Below, piece by piece: positions 29,144 through 37,176 of a DNA stretch of 64,000 nucleotides (positions are counted from its first letter, which is position 1; each line of letters starts with the position of its first letter). The translations under genes and the position numbers were made by a program. The DNA is taken from contig NZ_CP118982.1 in NCBI RefSeq assembly GCF_029024965.1, positions 2,480,001-2,544,000 on the forward strand, in the 5' to 3' direction. The notes beneath the pieces were generated by a model. The model saw nothing but the letters and a program-made list of their open reading frames with translations. It was not told the origin of the DNA and did no database searches. This stretch comes from Staphylococcus equorum. GTDB lineage: Bacteria; Bacillota; Bacilli; Staphylococcales; Staphylococcaceae.

Positions 29144-29702
29144 CTTCTCCACGCTCCCTTCTTAAATGTTTTTTGGAATAATCGTTCAAATGCTTAATTG
29201 ACAGTCTCATTCTACTCTTAACAGTTCCCAATGGAGTTTGTAATTTATCAGCAATTTCTTGCTGACTCAAACCTTTATAATAAAACAAATAAATGATCTT
29301 TTGTTGATCTTTATTTAAAAGTGAAATCATTTTTTTAATTTCTTCAGAGACTTCCTTATCCAATAAGTCATATTCTGGTAGACTATTGTTTTGTATTCCT
29401 TGGAAATCCTCATCAAACTCATTTTCAATATGCTTATTTTTTCTTAACATATCTATAGATTTATTACGGCATAACGTAATGAGCCAAGTCGACATTTTTC
29501 CTTTGTTTGGTTTGAAAATTGCTTTTTGATTCCAAATTTTCATGAAAACATCTTGCAAAACTTCTTCACTAGATTGAACATCTTTTGTGATTTTGTAAGC
29601 CAAATTAAATAACAATGACTCATATCGATCATATAGGATTTCTAAGCTCTCACTGTCCTTTTTATCGATTATTGATCTATAAAGATCATTTTCATCTATC
29701 AT
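29133..29702 (-). CDS. ECF-type RNA polymerase sigma factor
   Basis: A 189-residue group IV sigma factor. Sigma region 2 (about 25-95) includes EEVLQDVFMKIW and MSTWLITLCRNKSIDMLR for -10 recognition and core binding; region 4 (about 125-180) has the HTH GLSQQEIADKLQTPLGTVKSRM for the -35. A RskA-like anti-sigma gene follows and overlaps. S. aureus has SigS as its ECF factor, but this one with its cognate membrane anti-sigma looks like a separate system. AAGGAGGGG precedes the ATG. Confidence 0.9.
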   Translation of the reverse strand: MIDENDLYRSIIDKKDSESLEILYDRYESLLFNLAYKITKDVQSSEEVLQDVFMKIWNQKAIFKPNKGKMSTWLITLCRNKSIDMLRKNKHIENEFDEDFQGIQNNSLPEYDLLDKEVSEEIKKMISLLNKDQQKIIYLFYYKGLSQQEIADKLQTPLGTVKSRMRLSIKHLNDYSKKHLRRERGEDER

Positions 29703-29780
29703 GCCGTCCCCTCCTTAGTTTAAATTCAGTATCTAGAAATACTTATCCTATATGTATATTTACATATGTATACAATAAAC

Positions 29781-29809
29781 ATACGAAAGTTATATGTTAA
29801 AAGTTTAAC
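29781..29809 (-). promoter_or_regulatory. Candidate autoregulated ECF promoter
   Basis: On the minus strand GTTAAAC (plus 29803-29809) and CGTAT (plus 29781-29785) are spaced so that AAAC and CGTA lie 17 bp apart, the general -35 AAC / -10 CGT pattern of ECF promoters. It is about 80 bp upstream of the sigma gene. Pattern match only. Confidence 0.4.
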
Positions 29810-30044
29810 TTTCAAGAAAATTTTTATAATATCGCTAAATAATTAAAGCTATTTCCTTTTCCCCTTTTTAGCTTTAACCTATTAATCACATTACCACTAA
29901 TGGCTCAAGCATTTCATTACAAAAGCGGTTGTACAATTGTTTTATCTAACTAACAAATGCAGTAATATTACAAGTCTTCATACTAGATTGTCTATAAATA
30001 AGTGTTACACTGGACGTAAATCATAACCTACTGGAGGGATTTTG

Positions 30045-30293
30045 ATGAGTATCATTCTTACACTAATCGTAGGTGCTATTGTAGGCATCAGTTTATCGCT
30101 TTGGTTAACGAGCAACTCAATTCCCACTGTCATTGTCAGTCTGATTTCAGGTGTTTTAGGTGCATTTATAGGCACATCTTTATTAATACCATCAGGTATG
30201 TATTTCTTAATCACAGCATTTATAGGCGCATTTACGCTTACATTGCTTGTTCTATTCATCATCAATACAAGCATTGATGTTGTAAGAAACTAG
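30045..30293 (+). CDS. Small membrane protein (YeaQ/YmgE/GlsB-like)
   Basis: An 82-residue protein with three hydrophobic helices and glycine-rich turns (AIVGISLSLWL, ISGVLGAFIGTSLL). The size and topology fit the YeaQ/YmgE transglycosylase-associated family, although no enzymatic role is known. GGAGGG lies six bases before the ATG at 30045. In the 314-bp gap after it only a hairpin (AAACATTCCTT 30331-30341 with AAGGAATGTTT 30359-30369) is visible. Confidence 0.65.
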   Translation: MSIILTLIVGAIVGISLSLWLTSNSIPTVIVSLISGVLGAFIGTSLLIPSGMYFLITAFIGAFTLTLLVLFIINTSIDVVRN

Positions 30294-30608
30294 GTTAATT
30301 TCCAACTACAAGTCGATATTAAACTTCAAAAAACATTCCTTGTAATATAAATTTTTAAAAGGAATGTTTACATATAACGCATCTTAAGTTATTCGTGATA
30401 GTAAGTGCTTTTCTGTTTTTGAAATGACTTACATCTTCTAATATCAAACAAGTGCATCTTGTTTTAATTGTTTTTCAAAACCATCCTTATCCCCGTTTTT
30501 TCTGTATATGAATTTCAATTTTCTTCATATAATTTCCTTTAAAATCGTATTCACTTTACATATATGCACCAATTAAACGAAAAATAATTTGGTTCTAATT
30601 CTTATAAA

Positions 30609-31499
30609 TTACTGGCAAATTTCCGTCGCTTTTTCTAAAAAAAGTTGTGCTGCTTTAGAAAAAGTATGGTCTTTGCGCCATACGATATTATGTTTTGCTA
30701 TTAATTTCGGTTTTAGCGGTACAAAACTAAGTTTGTTTTCAATAGAAGTATTGATAATACTATCCAAAGTGATGACATACCCTATGCCAGCTTTGACCAT
30801 TAATCCAGCGTTATATGCTAAATTGAAAGTACCTACAATATTCAGTGCTTCAAAACTACTACCAAACCAATCTGCAAATTCATTTTTAGAAATCGTTGTA
30901 TCTAAAACTTGTCTGGAACAAATTAACGGTTTCGTTAATAAATCCTCCTTAGTTACAAAAGTTTGCTGTGCTAAGGTACTATCACTTTTAGCTACTACCC
31001 CCCAATGATCTAATGACGGTAAATTTAATGCTTTATACTTATTTAAGTTTGCTGGTTGAATAAATATCCCAAAATCCAACAATCCTTTATCTAACCGACT
31101 CTCAATATCTTCTGCATTACCACTATATATATGAAAATGAATACTAGGATACACTGATTGAATATTTTTAAAAACATTAGCTATTACTTGCATCCCTTTA
31201 GTTTCACCACAACCTATATAGACATTACCTTCAATGTTTTTATCAATAAATTTAAATTCATCCTGTATTTGGTGAGACATTTCTAATAATTCTTCAGCTC
31301 TCTTTTTTAGTAATAGCCCTTCATCTGTAATATAGATACTGTGGTTGCTTCTTTTAAAAAGTTTTACACCTAGTTCACTTTCCAAATCTTTAATTTGTCT
31401 AGATAAAGTTGGTTGCGTAATGTGCAATGTGTTAGCAGCACGTGTTATACTCTCTTCTTTTGCAATCGTTACAAAATAATATAGGGTTTTTAATTCCAT
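30609..31499 (-). CDS. LysR family transcriptional regulator
   Basis: A 296-residue LTTR with N-terminal winged helix-turn-helix (SITRAANTLHITQPTLSRQI) and a periplasmic-binding-like effector domain. It is divergent from an MFS efflux gene across about 115 bp, so it most likely controls that pump and itself. The ATG at 31499 has GGAG seven bases upstream; the upstream ATG in the open frame overlaps that site. The inducer is unknown. Confidence 0.88.
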   Translation of the reverse strand: MELKTLYYFVTIAKEESITRAANTLHITQPTLSRQIKDLESELGVKLFKRSNHSIYITDEGLLLKKRAEELLEMSHQIQDEFKFIDKNIEGNVYIGCGETKGMQVIANVFKNIQSVYPSIHFHIYSGNAEDIESRLDKGLLDFGIFIQPANLNKYKALNLPSLDHWGVVAKSDSTLAQQTFVTKEDLLTKPLICSRQVLDTTISKNEFADWFGSSFEALNIVGTFNLAYNAGLMVKAGIGYVITLDSIINTSIENKLSFVPLKPKLIAKHNIVWRKDHTFSKAAQLFLEKATEICQ

Positions 31500-31614
31500 T
31501 ACATTTCTCCTCATTATGCGTTTTAAGCATATCTAATAATTACAATTAAGTATTTGTTATAACTATTTATACCCTTTACACTTTTATTATAAAAGTTCTG
31601 TAGGGGGGTACATA

Positions 31615-32778
31615 GTGAAAAACAATAACTTAATTATACTCATTTTAACTATTGGTGTTTTTGGTATCTTAAATACTGAGATGGGTTTCATCGGATTAAT
31701 ACCTCAAATTGCTGAACGTTTTGGTGTTAGCACTTCAACTGCAGGTTGGCTCGTTTCCATTTTTGCTATTGGCATAGCAATATCAGGTCCAATTATGCCT
31801 TTATTATTATCTAAATTGGAAAGAAAAAAAGTGATGATTATTGTGCTTTTAATTTTTATTATTAGTAATATCATTTCAGTATTCACTACAAGTTTTACTG
31901 TTTTATTAATCGCTAGAGTAATTCCAGCCATTTTCCACCCAGTATATATCGCCTTAGCTTTTTCAGTCGCGTCTGATTCGGTCAATTCTAAAGATGCACC
32001 TAAGGCTGTAGCTCGTGTATTTATTGGTGTTTCTTCAGGCATGGTTGTAGGTGTACCTATCGTTAATTTCTTAGCAACTCAATTCAACTTGTCTATTGCT
32101 TTATCATTTTTTGCACTGGTTAATATAATCGTTTTGATTTTAACATTAATCTTTATACCTAAAATGCCAACAAAAAAATCTGTGACTTACGGCACACAAC
32201 TTAGTGTATTAAAACGTCCTTTAACATGGATATCTATCCTCGTTTCTATACTATTTAATGCTGCTATATTTGGTGTTTACAGTTACTTAACCGATTACTT
32301 AAATATTGTGACAGAAGCGCCTAGTCACTATGTATCCATAATTTTATTCCTATATGGTATATCCAACATTTTAGGAAATATTATTGCGGGAAAACTATTA
32401 ACTTCTATTCCACAAACAGCAATTTTTCTATTACCGTTTGCGTTAATTATTATATATGTATCAATGTTTGGCTTAGGATCTTTCCTTATACCAATGGCTA
32501 TCATTTCAATCTTTTGGGGTACACTAGCCGGAATTTCCGCAAATATCACACAATATGTAATTACTTCATCTGCTCCTGATGCACCAGATCTTTCCAATGG
32601 TATATTTTTATCAGCTGTAAATTCAGGAACAACGATTGGTACATTTATTGGTGGTATATTTATCACTACACTAGGATCAAATTATGTCATTATGGTTGGT
32701 ATCTTAGCCTGTGTCATTAATATCTTGTTCATCTTAATTAGAAATAAAAGTTTTAAAAAACAAGATAATATTGCATAA
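31615..32778 (+). CDS. MFS transporter (AraJ/drug:H+ antiporter type)
   Basis: A 387-residue, twelve-helix major facilitator of the sugar-efflux/DHA1 group. Motifs include TEMGFIGLIPQIAERFGVS in helix 1 and the LSKLERKK loop between helices 2 and 3. It starts with GTG at 31615 behind a GGGGGG site. Paired with a divergent LysR regulator. It likely exports a metabolite or drug. Confidence 0.87.
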   Translation: MKNNNLIILILTIGVFGILNTEMGFIGLIPQIAERFGVSTSTAGWLVSIFAIGIAISGPIMPLLLSKLERKKVMIIVLLIFIISNIISVFTTSFTVLLIARVIPAIFHPVYIALAFSVASDSVNSKDAPKAVARVFIGVSSGMVVGVPIVNFLATQFNLSIALSFFALVNIIVLILTLIFIPKMPTKKSVTYGTQLSVLKRPLTWISILVSILFNAAIFGVYSYLTDYLNIVTEAPSHYVSIILFLYGISNILGNIIAGKLLTSIPQTAIFLLPFALIIIYVSMFGLGSFLIPMAIISIFWGTLAGISANITQYVITSSAPDAPDLSNGIFLSAVNSGTTIGTFIGGIFITTLGSNYVIMVGILACVINILFILIRNKSFKKQDNIA

Positions 32779-32780
32779 TA

Positions 32781-32814
32781 AAATCCCTTAATCTAGATAG
32801 ATTAAGGGATTTCG
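32781..32814 (+). terminator. Terminator of the MFS gene
   Basis: A perfect 14-bp stem: AAATCCCTTAATCT (32781-32794) with AGATTAAGGGATTT (32799-32812). Confidence 0.85.
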
Positions 32815-32857
32815 CGTTGATACTTTCATTAATCATTTTGAAATTTAAATTTAGGCA

Positions 32858-32887
32858 TAAAAAAAGACGAGTTATACTCGTCTTTTA
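32858..32887 (-). terminator. Terminator of the cold-shock gene
   Basis: AAAAGACGAG (32862-32871) pairs with CTCGTCTTTT (32877-32886), and the minus-strand copy ends in a T-run. It works in both orientations. Confidence 0.85.
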
Positions 32888-32894
32888 GCCGTTA

Positions 32895-33095
32895 TTATAA
32901 TTTAACAACGTTAGCTGCTTGAGGACCGCGGTCGCCTTCAACGATTTCGAATTCAACAGCTTGGCCTTCTTCTAATGATTTGTAGCCTTCTTGAGTGATT
33001 GCTGAGAAGTGTACGAATACGTCGTTTCCACCTTCAACCTCGATGAAACCAAAACCTTTTTCTGCATTAAACCATTTAACTGTACCGTTATTCAT
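32895..33095 (-). CDS. cspA: Cold-shock protein (CspA family)
   Basis: A 66-residue single OB-fold nucleic-acid-binding protein. RNP1 KGFGFIEV (about 16-23) and RNP2 DVFVHFSAI (about 29-37) are intact. It melts RNA structure and acts as an RNA chaperone in cold and stress. The ATG at 33095 has a GGAGGA site; nine upstream codons are open but belong to the leader. A leader of about 115 nt after the promoter is typical of csp genes. Which of the staphylococcal csp paralogues this is cannot be decided; cspA/cspC are most likely. Confidence 0.9.
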   Translation of the reverse strand: MNNGTVKWFNAEKGFGFIEVEGGNDVFVHFSAITQEGYKSLEEGQAVEFEIVEGDRGPQAANVVKL

Positions 33096-33215
33096 ATTAA
33101 ATTCCTCCATGTGCTTTTGCACTAATATTTGTAATCTGTCTTAAAAAATCAAAAGGAGTAAATTCAAAAGAATAAAACTACAAATCAATTTCACGAACTA
33201 AATTACTTAATACCT

Positions 33216-33244
33216 ATTATAACGAGTTATACTCATTTTGTACA
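33216..33244 (-). promoter_or_regulatory. Promoter of the cold-shock gene
   Basis: A perfect -10 TATAAT (minus strand, 33216-33221) lies 17 bp from a TGTACA (33239-33244), which matches TTGACA at 4 of 6. Transcription would start near 33209, giving a long leader before the ATG at 33095. Confidence 0.6.
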
Positions 33245-33395
33245 CCCCTATTTCTAATTTAATTTTAATTTTTAATCTTTGATACGAATATATTGTGTTG
33301 CTCTACTCATTTTATTTACAGTTAAACCTGTGTGCACTACGTCTTTCATTAATATAATCATTAATTACATCACCGTTTAGAACATAAATTCACTA

Positions 33396-33440
33396 CAAAA
33401 AAACAATGAAGACACTCTATTAGGTGTGCTCCATTGTTTC
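33396..33440 (-). terminator. Terminator of the 52-residue protein gene
   Basis: AAACAATG (33401-33408) pairs with CATTGTTT (33432-33439), with further imperfect pairing inside and a run of T on the minus strand. Confidence 0.6.
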
Positions 33441-33464
33441 AAATGACTCTAGTTCCAGGCTATA

Positions 33465-33623
33465 TTATACTCTTTTACGTAATTGATCCATTATTTTACT
33501 AACATATTTTGAATAATCTTTGCCAGTTTTCTTTTTAAGTGTATCGCTTATTTTATACAAGCCTTGCTCTAATTTACCGTTTTTTACATATTTACTTAAT
33601 GTGCTTTTTACCTTATTTATCAA
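33465..33623 (-). CDS. Lysine-rich 52-residue protein, unknown function
   Basis: A TTG-initiated frame encodes a basic 52-residue peptide (MINKVKSTLS... ending MDQLRKRV), with about a third of residues Lys or Arg and predicted helices but no membrane segment. AAGGAGAT lies eight bases before the TTG, and a terminator follows. The same AAGGAGAT leader style appears before its neighbours up to 34639, suggesting one family or operon of small genes. I recognise no domain. Confidence 0.6.
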   Translation of the reverse strand: MINKVKSTLSKYVKNGKLEQGLYKISDTLKKKTGKDYSKYVSKIMDQLRKRV

Positions 33624-33693
33624 TTATAAATCTCCTTTTTTTACATTCTAAATGCTTATTAGTATTTCAGTCACAAAATCTGTGTCTTAATTT

Positions 33694-34086
33694 TTAATCT
33701 AATGAATAGCGTTTCAATAAGTGTAAGCAAAATATTAATACACCAATTGTCACTGCAAGAAGCAATGTTTCAATTGCATTATAATGCTCTACAATAATAA
33801 ATCGAATCACTGCCGTAATTCCTACGTAAATAAAAAATTGTAATGAGAAATGATAATTCTTTCTGAAATATTGTATGATTAAAAGTATGAATTCGATATG
33901 CATGAAAGCAATCAACATTTTCTCTACGACATAATTATACTTCACATTTTTATTTTCTATAAAGGTATAAATCATACCCCAACATTCTTGAAATAAAAAT
34001 ACGACTAAAATAACTCCTAATATTGCAATACAGAGGTTTAAACAAAAATAAAGTGCTTTAGTGAAATAATCTATCACTTTGTTCAA
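33694..34086 (-). CDS. PsiE-family membrane protein
   Basis: A 130-residue protein with four transmembrane helices. Family features are the conserved His-Glu in HIEFILLIIQYFRKNYHF and the segment FFIYVGITAVIRFIIV, typical of phosphate-starvation-inducible PsiE proteins. The role is unknown even in model species. It starts with TTG at 34086, with AAGGAG 11 bases upstream. Confidence 0.65.
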   Translation of the reverse strand: MNKVIDYFTKALYFCLNLCIAILGVILVVFLFQECWGMIYTFIENKNVKYNYVVEKMLIAFMHIEFILLIIQYFRKNYHFSLQFFIYVGITAVIRFIIVEHYNAIETLLLAVTIGVLIFCLHLLKRYSLD

Positions 34087-34112
34087 TATTAATAAATCTC
34101 CTTAGCTTGAGA

Positions 34113-34144
34113 ATGTCCTTATACAAACACTTGTATAAGGACAT
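34113..34144. terminator. Perfect hairpin between small membrane genes
   Basis: ATGTCCTTATACAA (34113-34126) pairs with TTGTATAAGGACAT (34131-34144) with a 4-nt loop. The flanking T-run is weak on both strands, so the terminator role is probable rather than certain. Confidence 0.5.
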
Positions 34145-34209
34145 CCATTTTAACATTTATATCATAAATTACATCATATAGAACCTTATAAATAAAATTT
34201 ATAATTCAG

Positions 34210-34410
34210 CTAACCAACTAGAAATGTGCCCACTAACAATATTACCGAAATAATCATTGTCCAACTCAATATGGGTGCCACTTTATCAATCATTTTTTTG
34301 TATTCTTTATCTGGCGCATTATTTTTCTTTAAATGCCAGCACTTTGTTAATAAATACAATGCTTCTAGAAAATTAACGAGCAAGACTATAATGAAGATTG
34401 TGATGATCAT
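34210..34410 (-). CDS. Two-helix small membrane protein, unknown function
   Basis: A 66-residue protein with two transmembrane helices (about 2-21 and 46-65) separated by a charged loop (KKNNAPDKEYKKMIDK). AAAGGAGAT precedes the ATG at 34410. It resembles its neighbours in size and layout and may be an immunity-type or stress membrane peptide. No family recognised. Confidence 0.6.
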   Translation of the reverse strand: MIITIFIIVLLVNFLEALYLLTKCWHLKKNNAPDKEYKKMIDKVAPILSWTMIISVILLVGTFLVG

Positions 34411-34444
34411 AAATATATCTCCTTTTTTATAATGATATGTAAGC

Positions 34445-34639
34445 TTAATTATTGTGTTTTTTTCTTATGTTCATAGCTTTATAAACGAGGTAACCTGCAT
34501 TTAGCATGGTAATTATTACTAATATAATTAATAATGGCATACTTAATGAAGATGAACCGAAAGCTATGATTAATACAAGAAAGATATTTATAAAACTAGA
34601 AATCATAAAACCCGTGTCTAAATCCTCTTCTTTCTTCAT
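34445..34639 (-). CDS. Two-helix small membrane protein, unknown function
   Basis: A 64-residue protein: acidic start (MKKEEDLDTG), two transmembrane helices (about 10-28 and 33-53) and a basic tail (NIRKKHNN). The ATG at 34639 has AAGGAGAT eight bases upstream; a TTG just before is part of the spacer. It is transcribed with the preceding small genes on the minus strand. Confidence 0.6.
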   Translation of the reverse strand: MKKEEDLDTGFMISSFINIFLVLIIAFGSSSLSMPLLIILVIITMLNAGYLVYKAMNIRKKHNN

Positions 34640-34783
34640 CAATACATCTCCTTAGTTTTTAATTCTTCAAACACTACACTAACATAATTTTTTTGCCATA
34701 AATATTTCATTGATAATATATTTAAAAGCAATACAAAATGGATTATACTTATATTGTTGATTAATTAATAAGGAGATACCATT

Positions 34784-35122
34784 TTGAAATTACTTTTATT
34801 CTTCATTGCTATTTTGATATTTTCATCAATTTGGACAGTGATAACAAGCAAGTATTTACCAAGTGAAGCTGTGGATAATAACAAGAACAATAGCCGATAT
34901 AATAAAAGACAAAAGAAAATATTCATTGAAATTTTAGCCAGAACCTGTGTTTGGCTAGTTTATATTTTAGTACTCATACTTATATTTCGACTTTTTGGTT
35001 TTTGGGATACCAAAGGCAGCCTTTTCATGAACTATCCTGAAATTATATTTTTAGCTGCAACTTTTATATTAATTGTCGTAAATTATTTAGTTGTTAAGAA
35101 AAAATATTCTACTAGCGAGTAA
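34784..35122 (+). CDS. Three-helix membrane protein, unknown function
   Basis: A 112-residue protein with helices at about 2-22, 48-70 and 83-103 and a very basic loop between the first two (NNKNNSRYNKRQKK). It starts with TTG at 34784, eight bases after AAGGAG. It is the first gene of the plus-strand run that ends with the halocin-like precursor. No family recognised. Confidence 0.6.
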   Translation: MKLLLFFIAILIFSSIWTVITSKYLPSEAVDNNKNNSRYNKRQKKIFIEILARTCVWLVYILVLILIFRLFGFWDTKGSLFMNYPEIIFLAATFILIVVNYLVVKKKYSTSE

Positions 35123-35163
35123 TAAAATAAGAATACATAATATAAAAAAGGATTGATGCAATT

Positions 35164-35334
35164 ATGAAATTCATAAATTTTACTTCAATGACAGAAAAAG
35201 GATTAAATAAAAAAGTGAATGAATTTTTAACAGAAAATCCATATATCGAGATTATTAAATTCGATTATCAAATGGGTTATAGCGGCTGTGGCGTCGGCAT
35301 ACTTTATAGTGACACGAAAGTTTCTAATTTATAA
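35164..35334 (+). CDS. Cse60-like 56-residue protein
   Basis: A small soluble frame: MKFINFTSMTEKGLNKKVNE at the start, and a C-terminal beta segment IEIIKFDYQMGYSGCGVGIL. The layout (one helix with EKGL..KVNEFL, then a beta hairpin) recalls the small Cse60 'sporulation protein' family found also in phages and non-sporulating Firmicutes. The ATG follows a weak site (AAGGATTGATGCAATT). It lies 41 bp after the preceding membrane gene. Confidence 0.5.
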   Translation: MKFINFTSMTEKGLNKKVNEFLTENPYIEIIKFDYQMGYSGCGVGILYSDTKVSNL

Positions 35335-35419
35335 TAATCACCAGAAATTAAACTAGTAAGTGAACATCTAATAGTCTTTAAAATTTTTTAGAAACCAATT
35401 CACTTAAGGGGAAATTAAA

Positions 35420-35623
35420 ATGAGCAAGTCTCTGTTTATACACAGCACAATTAACATTGCGCTTATGATCATCCTATTTATATTGAATTTCACCAATATA
35501 GGTGGATCAACAGCTTTAATCGTATTAGCAATTATATTTGTTTGTAATACGATATTATTACTAAGAGCAAACAGTAAACAAGTTAAGAAAGATGGCACTA
35601 CTATGGATAATTATGAGAAATAA
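35420..35623 (+). CDS. Two-helix small membrane protein, unknown function
   Basis: A 67-residue protein with two transmembrane helices (about 9-26 and 30-48) and a charged tail (SKQVKKDGTTMDNYEK). AAGGGGA lies upstream of the ATG at 35420. It is 27 bp from the next small membrane gene and likely cotranscribed. Confidence 0.6.
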   Translation: MSKSLFIHSTINIALMIILFILNFTNIGGSTALIVLAIIFVCNTILLLRANSKQVKKDGTTMDNYEK

Positions 35624-35650
35624 TAGTACCAATTACATAGGAGGGATTTC

Positions 35651-35899
35651 ATGAAATATAACGATTCTCAATCAAATACTAAAGATGTTAGAAAGATATT
35701 TTTAAAACCTTTTCCGATACCTTTAATGTTTATTGTATTTGCAATATACACCATAATAACTAAAGATAATACAGCTTATATAGTTACATCTATAATCGCA
35801 TTAATATTTTTCACATCATTGCTAACGTTAGATATTAATGCCTACATAAATTGTAAAAGACGAAACAAGCAGAATAAACGGAATGGAAGATATGTATGA
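35651..35899 (+). CDS. Two-helix small membrane protein, unknown function
   Basis: An 82-residue protein with a polar N-terminus, helices at about 22-38 and 45-62, and a strongly basic tail (CKRRNKQNKRNGRY). It has a good AGGAGGG site. The stop codon overlaps the next start (ATGA), which indicates translational coupling with the 46-residue protein. Confidence 0.65.
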   Translation: MKYNDSQSNTKDVRKIFLKPFPIPLMFIVFAIYTIITKDNTAYIVTSIIALIFFTSLLTLDINAYINCKRRNKQNKRNGRYV

Positions 35900-36036
35900 A
35901 TTTTGGTAAATATAAATATGATTATAACTATTTACTTATGTCTACACCACTTTTAGTAGTATCATTATTTGTACCATCAGTATTTGTTGCCTTTCTTGTA
36001 TGTATATTTTGTGGATTTGAGAATAAGAATGATTAA
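35896..36036 (+). CDS. Very small membrane protein (46 residues), coupled to the upstream gene
   Basis: The frame starts at the ATG that overlaps the preceding stop codon by 4 bp and encodes MNFGKYKYDYNYLLMSTPLL followed by one long hydrophobic helix and the tail FENKND. It is too short for ordinary gene calling. Coupling and hydrophobicity are the evidence; no family is known. The next 240 bp hold no gene. Confidence 0.55.
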   Translation: MNFGKYKYDYNYLLMSTPLLVVSLFVPSVFVAFLVCIFCGFENKND

Positions 36037-36235
36037 TGATGGTATTTTCGTTGATGAAGACAAATCGGGTACTATGATTAATACAAGAAGACTGTTTATA
36101 AAACTAGAATGCAATGAATTTTTTAAATCTTTGTTGCCACTTACTAATAGTCACACATTGTAAAAAATGAACAATATGAAGTCAAATAATTTATATAAAA
36201 AAATGATACAATAAATAATTTCTATGATAATTTCA

Positions 36236-36244
36236 TGATATAAT
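36236..36244 (+). promoter_or_regulatory. Extended -10 promoter of the halocin-like gene
   Basis: TGATATAAT is a perfect extended -10 (TGnTATAAT). No good -35 is found 17 bp upstream, as is common for extended -10 promoters. Transcription would begin near 36251, giving a short leader. Confidence 0.5.
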
Positions 36245-36278
36245 ATAATGAAGGAAGAGCGTAAAGTAGTTAATTATT

Positions 36279-37007
36279 TTGAGAAAATTTTTATTTTCAT
36301 TTTTATCGCTAGTATTAGTAATTTCTTTTAGCATTATTCCATTTTTTCAACAAGCACACGCAGCCAGCGAAGGAGTCCATAAGCCTAAAAGTAATGTCAG
36401 CACTAAAACTAAGAAAAAAATAATTAATATAATTAAAACTTCCAAAGAGTATAAAGAGTATGCCACTTCAACTTCTATTGACTCTATAAATGATGAAAAT
36501 GTAATCGTTCACCTAAACAAAGGCGAGAACACAAATGTGTACTCTATCAATTATATCTTTGGTAAAAACCTTGCTAAACAAAATAATAACTTAGCGATGG
36601 TTGAACTGAAATATAATGAAGCCAACGGAAAAGTTTTCTATGCCCACTCAATGTACACAAAATTTGTAAAACATAATGGTAACCAGTTTGTTAATTTACA
36701 AGGAGTTTTAAATAACAAACCATATTATAATTTTAATCTCGGCAAAGACGGTAAATTGTATAATGAAAATTTCAAAGTTTCTTCTAAGAAAGAAATTGAA
36801 GCTGACTCTTATAAAAATTTACCTCACAAAGAACGAGGTTGGTGTGAATGGGCAGTAGGATCACTTTGTGGAACTGGTGGTGCTGGAGGTTGTTGGGCAG
36901 TTGCTTTAGGTATTACCACAGGTTTGGGTGGCTTCGGTATAGCAACAATATGTGGCTTAATTACTTCATTAGGTTGTATAGGCGCGACAAACTATATTTG
37001 TAGTTGA
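36279..37007 (+). CDS. Sec-exported precursor with halocin-C8-like Cys-rich C-terminus (putative bacteriocin)
   Basis: A 242-residue protein. It has a classical signal peptide with cleavage near AHA (residue 28). A basic hydrophilic middle part (about 30-186) contains a folded domain without recognised motif. The last 56 residues, starting GWCEWAVGSLCG, are hydrophobic and glycine-rich with six cysteines. This layout parallels the archaeal halocin C8 precursor, where the N-terminal portion is an immunity protein and the cleaved C-terminus is the bacteriocin; similar Cys-rich tails occur in Firmicutes. The start is TTG at 36279 with only a weak, distant GGAAGAG site. A 25-residue membrane peptide follows 18 bp later. 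Bacteriocin activity is inferred. Confidence 0.7.
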   Translation: MRKFLFSFLSLVLVISFSIIPFFQQAHAASEGVHKPKSNVSTKTKKKIINIIKTSKEYKEYATSTSIDSINDENVIVHLNKGENTNVYSINYIFGKNLAKQNNNLAMVELKYNEANGKVFYAHSMYTKFVKHNGNQFVNLQGVLNNKPYYNFNLGKDGKLYNENFKVSSKKEIEADSYKNLPHKERGWCEWAVGSLCGTGGAGGCWAVALGITTGLGGFGIATICGLITSLGCIGATNYICS

Positions 37008-37025
37008 ACGAAATGAGGTTTTAGT

Positions 37026-37103
37026 ATGGCGATGTTTATCATAATATTCCTATTTGTATACTCTATAGTCATAACGTTAATGTATTTTAAAAATCAAAAA
37101 TAA
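37026..37103 (+). CDS. 25-residue transmembrane peptide after the halocin-like gene
   Basis: The frame encodes MAMFIIIFLFVYSIVITLMY plus FKNQK: a single hydrophobic helix with a short basic tail. AATGAGG lies seven bases before the ATG, and the start is only 18 bp after the precursor stop, so coupling is likely. A terminator follows at 37124. It may be an immunity or export helper peptide; function unknown. Confidence 0.6.
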   Translation: MAMFIIIFLFVYSIVITLMYFKNQK

Positions 37104-37123
37104 ATTAAAACACTCTTCCTTTG

Positions 37124-37156
37124 AAAGGGCGACTCTAATAACAGTCACCCTTTTGT
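37124..37156 (+). terminator. Terminator of the halocin-like operon
   Basis: AAAGGGCGACT (37124-37134) pairs with AGTCACCCTTT (37143-37153), followed by TTGTTG. It closes the precursor and the 25-residue gene together. Confidence 0.75.
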
Positions 37157-37176
37157 TGCTTTTGGAATTATCTAAA

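Noticed and set aside
33096..33122. Longer N-terminus of the cold-shock protein
   Set aside because: The extra nine codons contain the GGAGGA ribosome site; the 66-residue form matches the family length.
35969..36163. A 64-residue plus-strand frame
   Set aside because: It overlaps the better supported 46-residue gene at 35896 in another frame and lacks a ribosome site.
36248..36330. ATG at 36248 with GGAAGAG as start for the halocin-like gene
   Set aside because: It is out of frame with the signal peptide and precursor; the in-frame TTG at 36279 is preferred in spite of its weak site.
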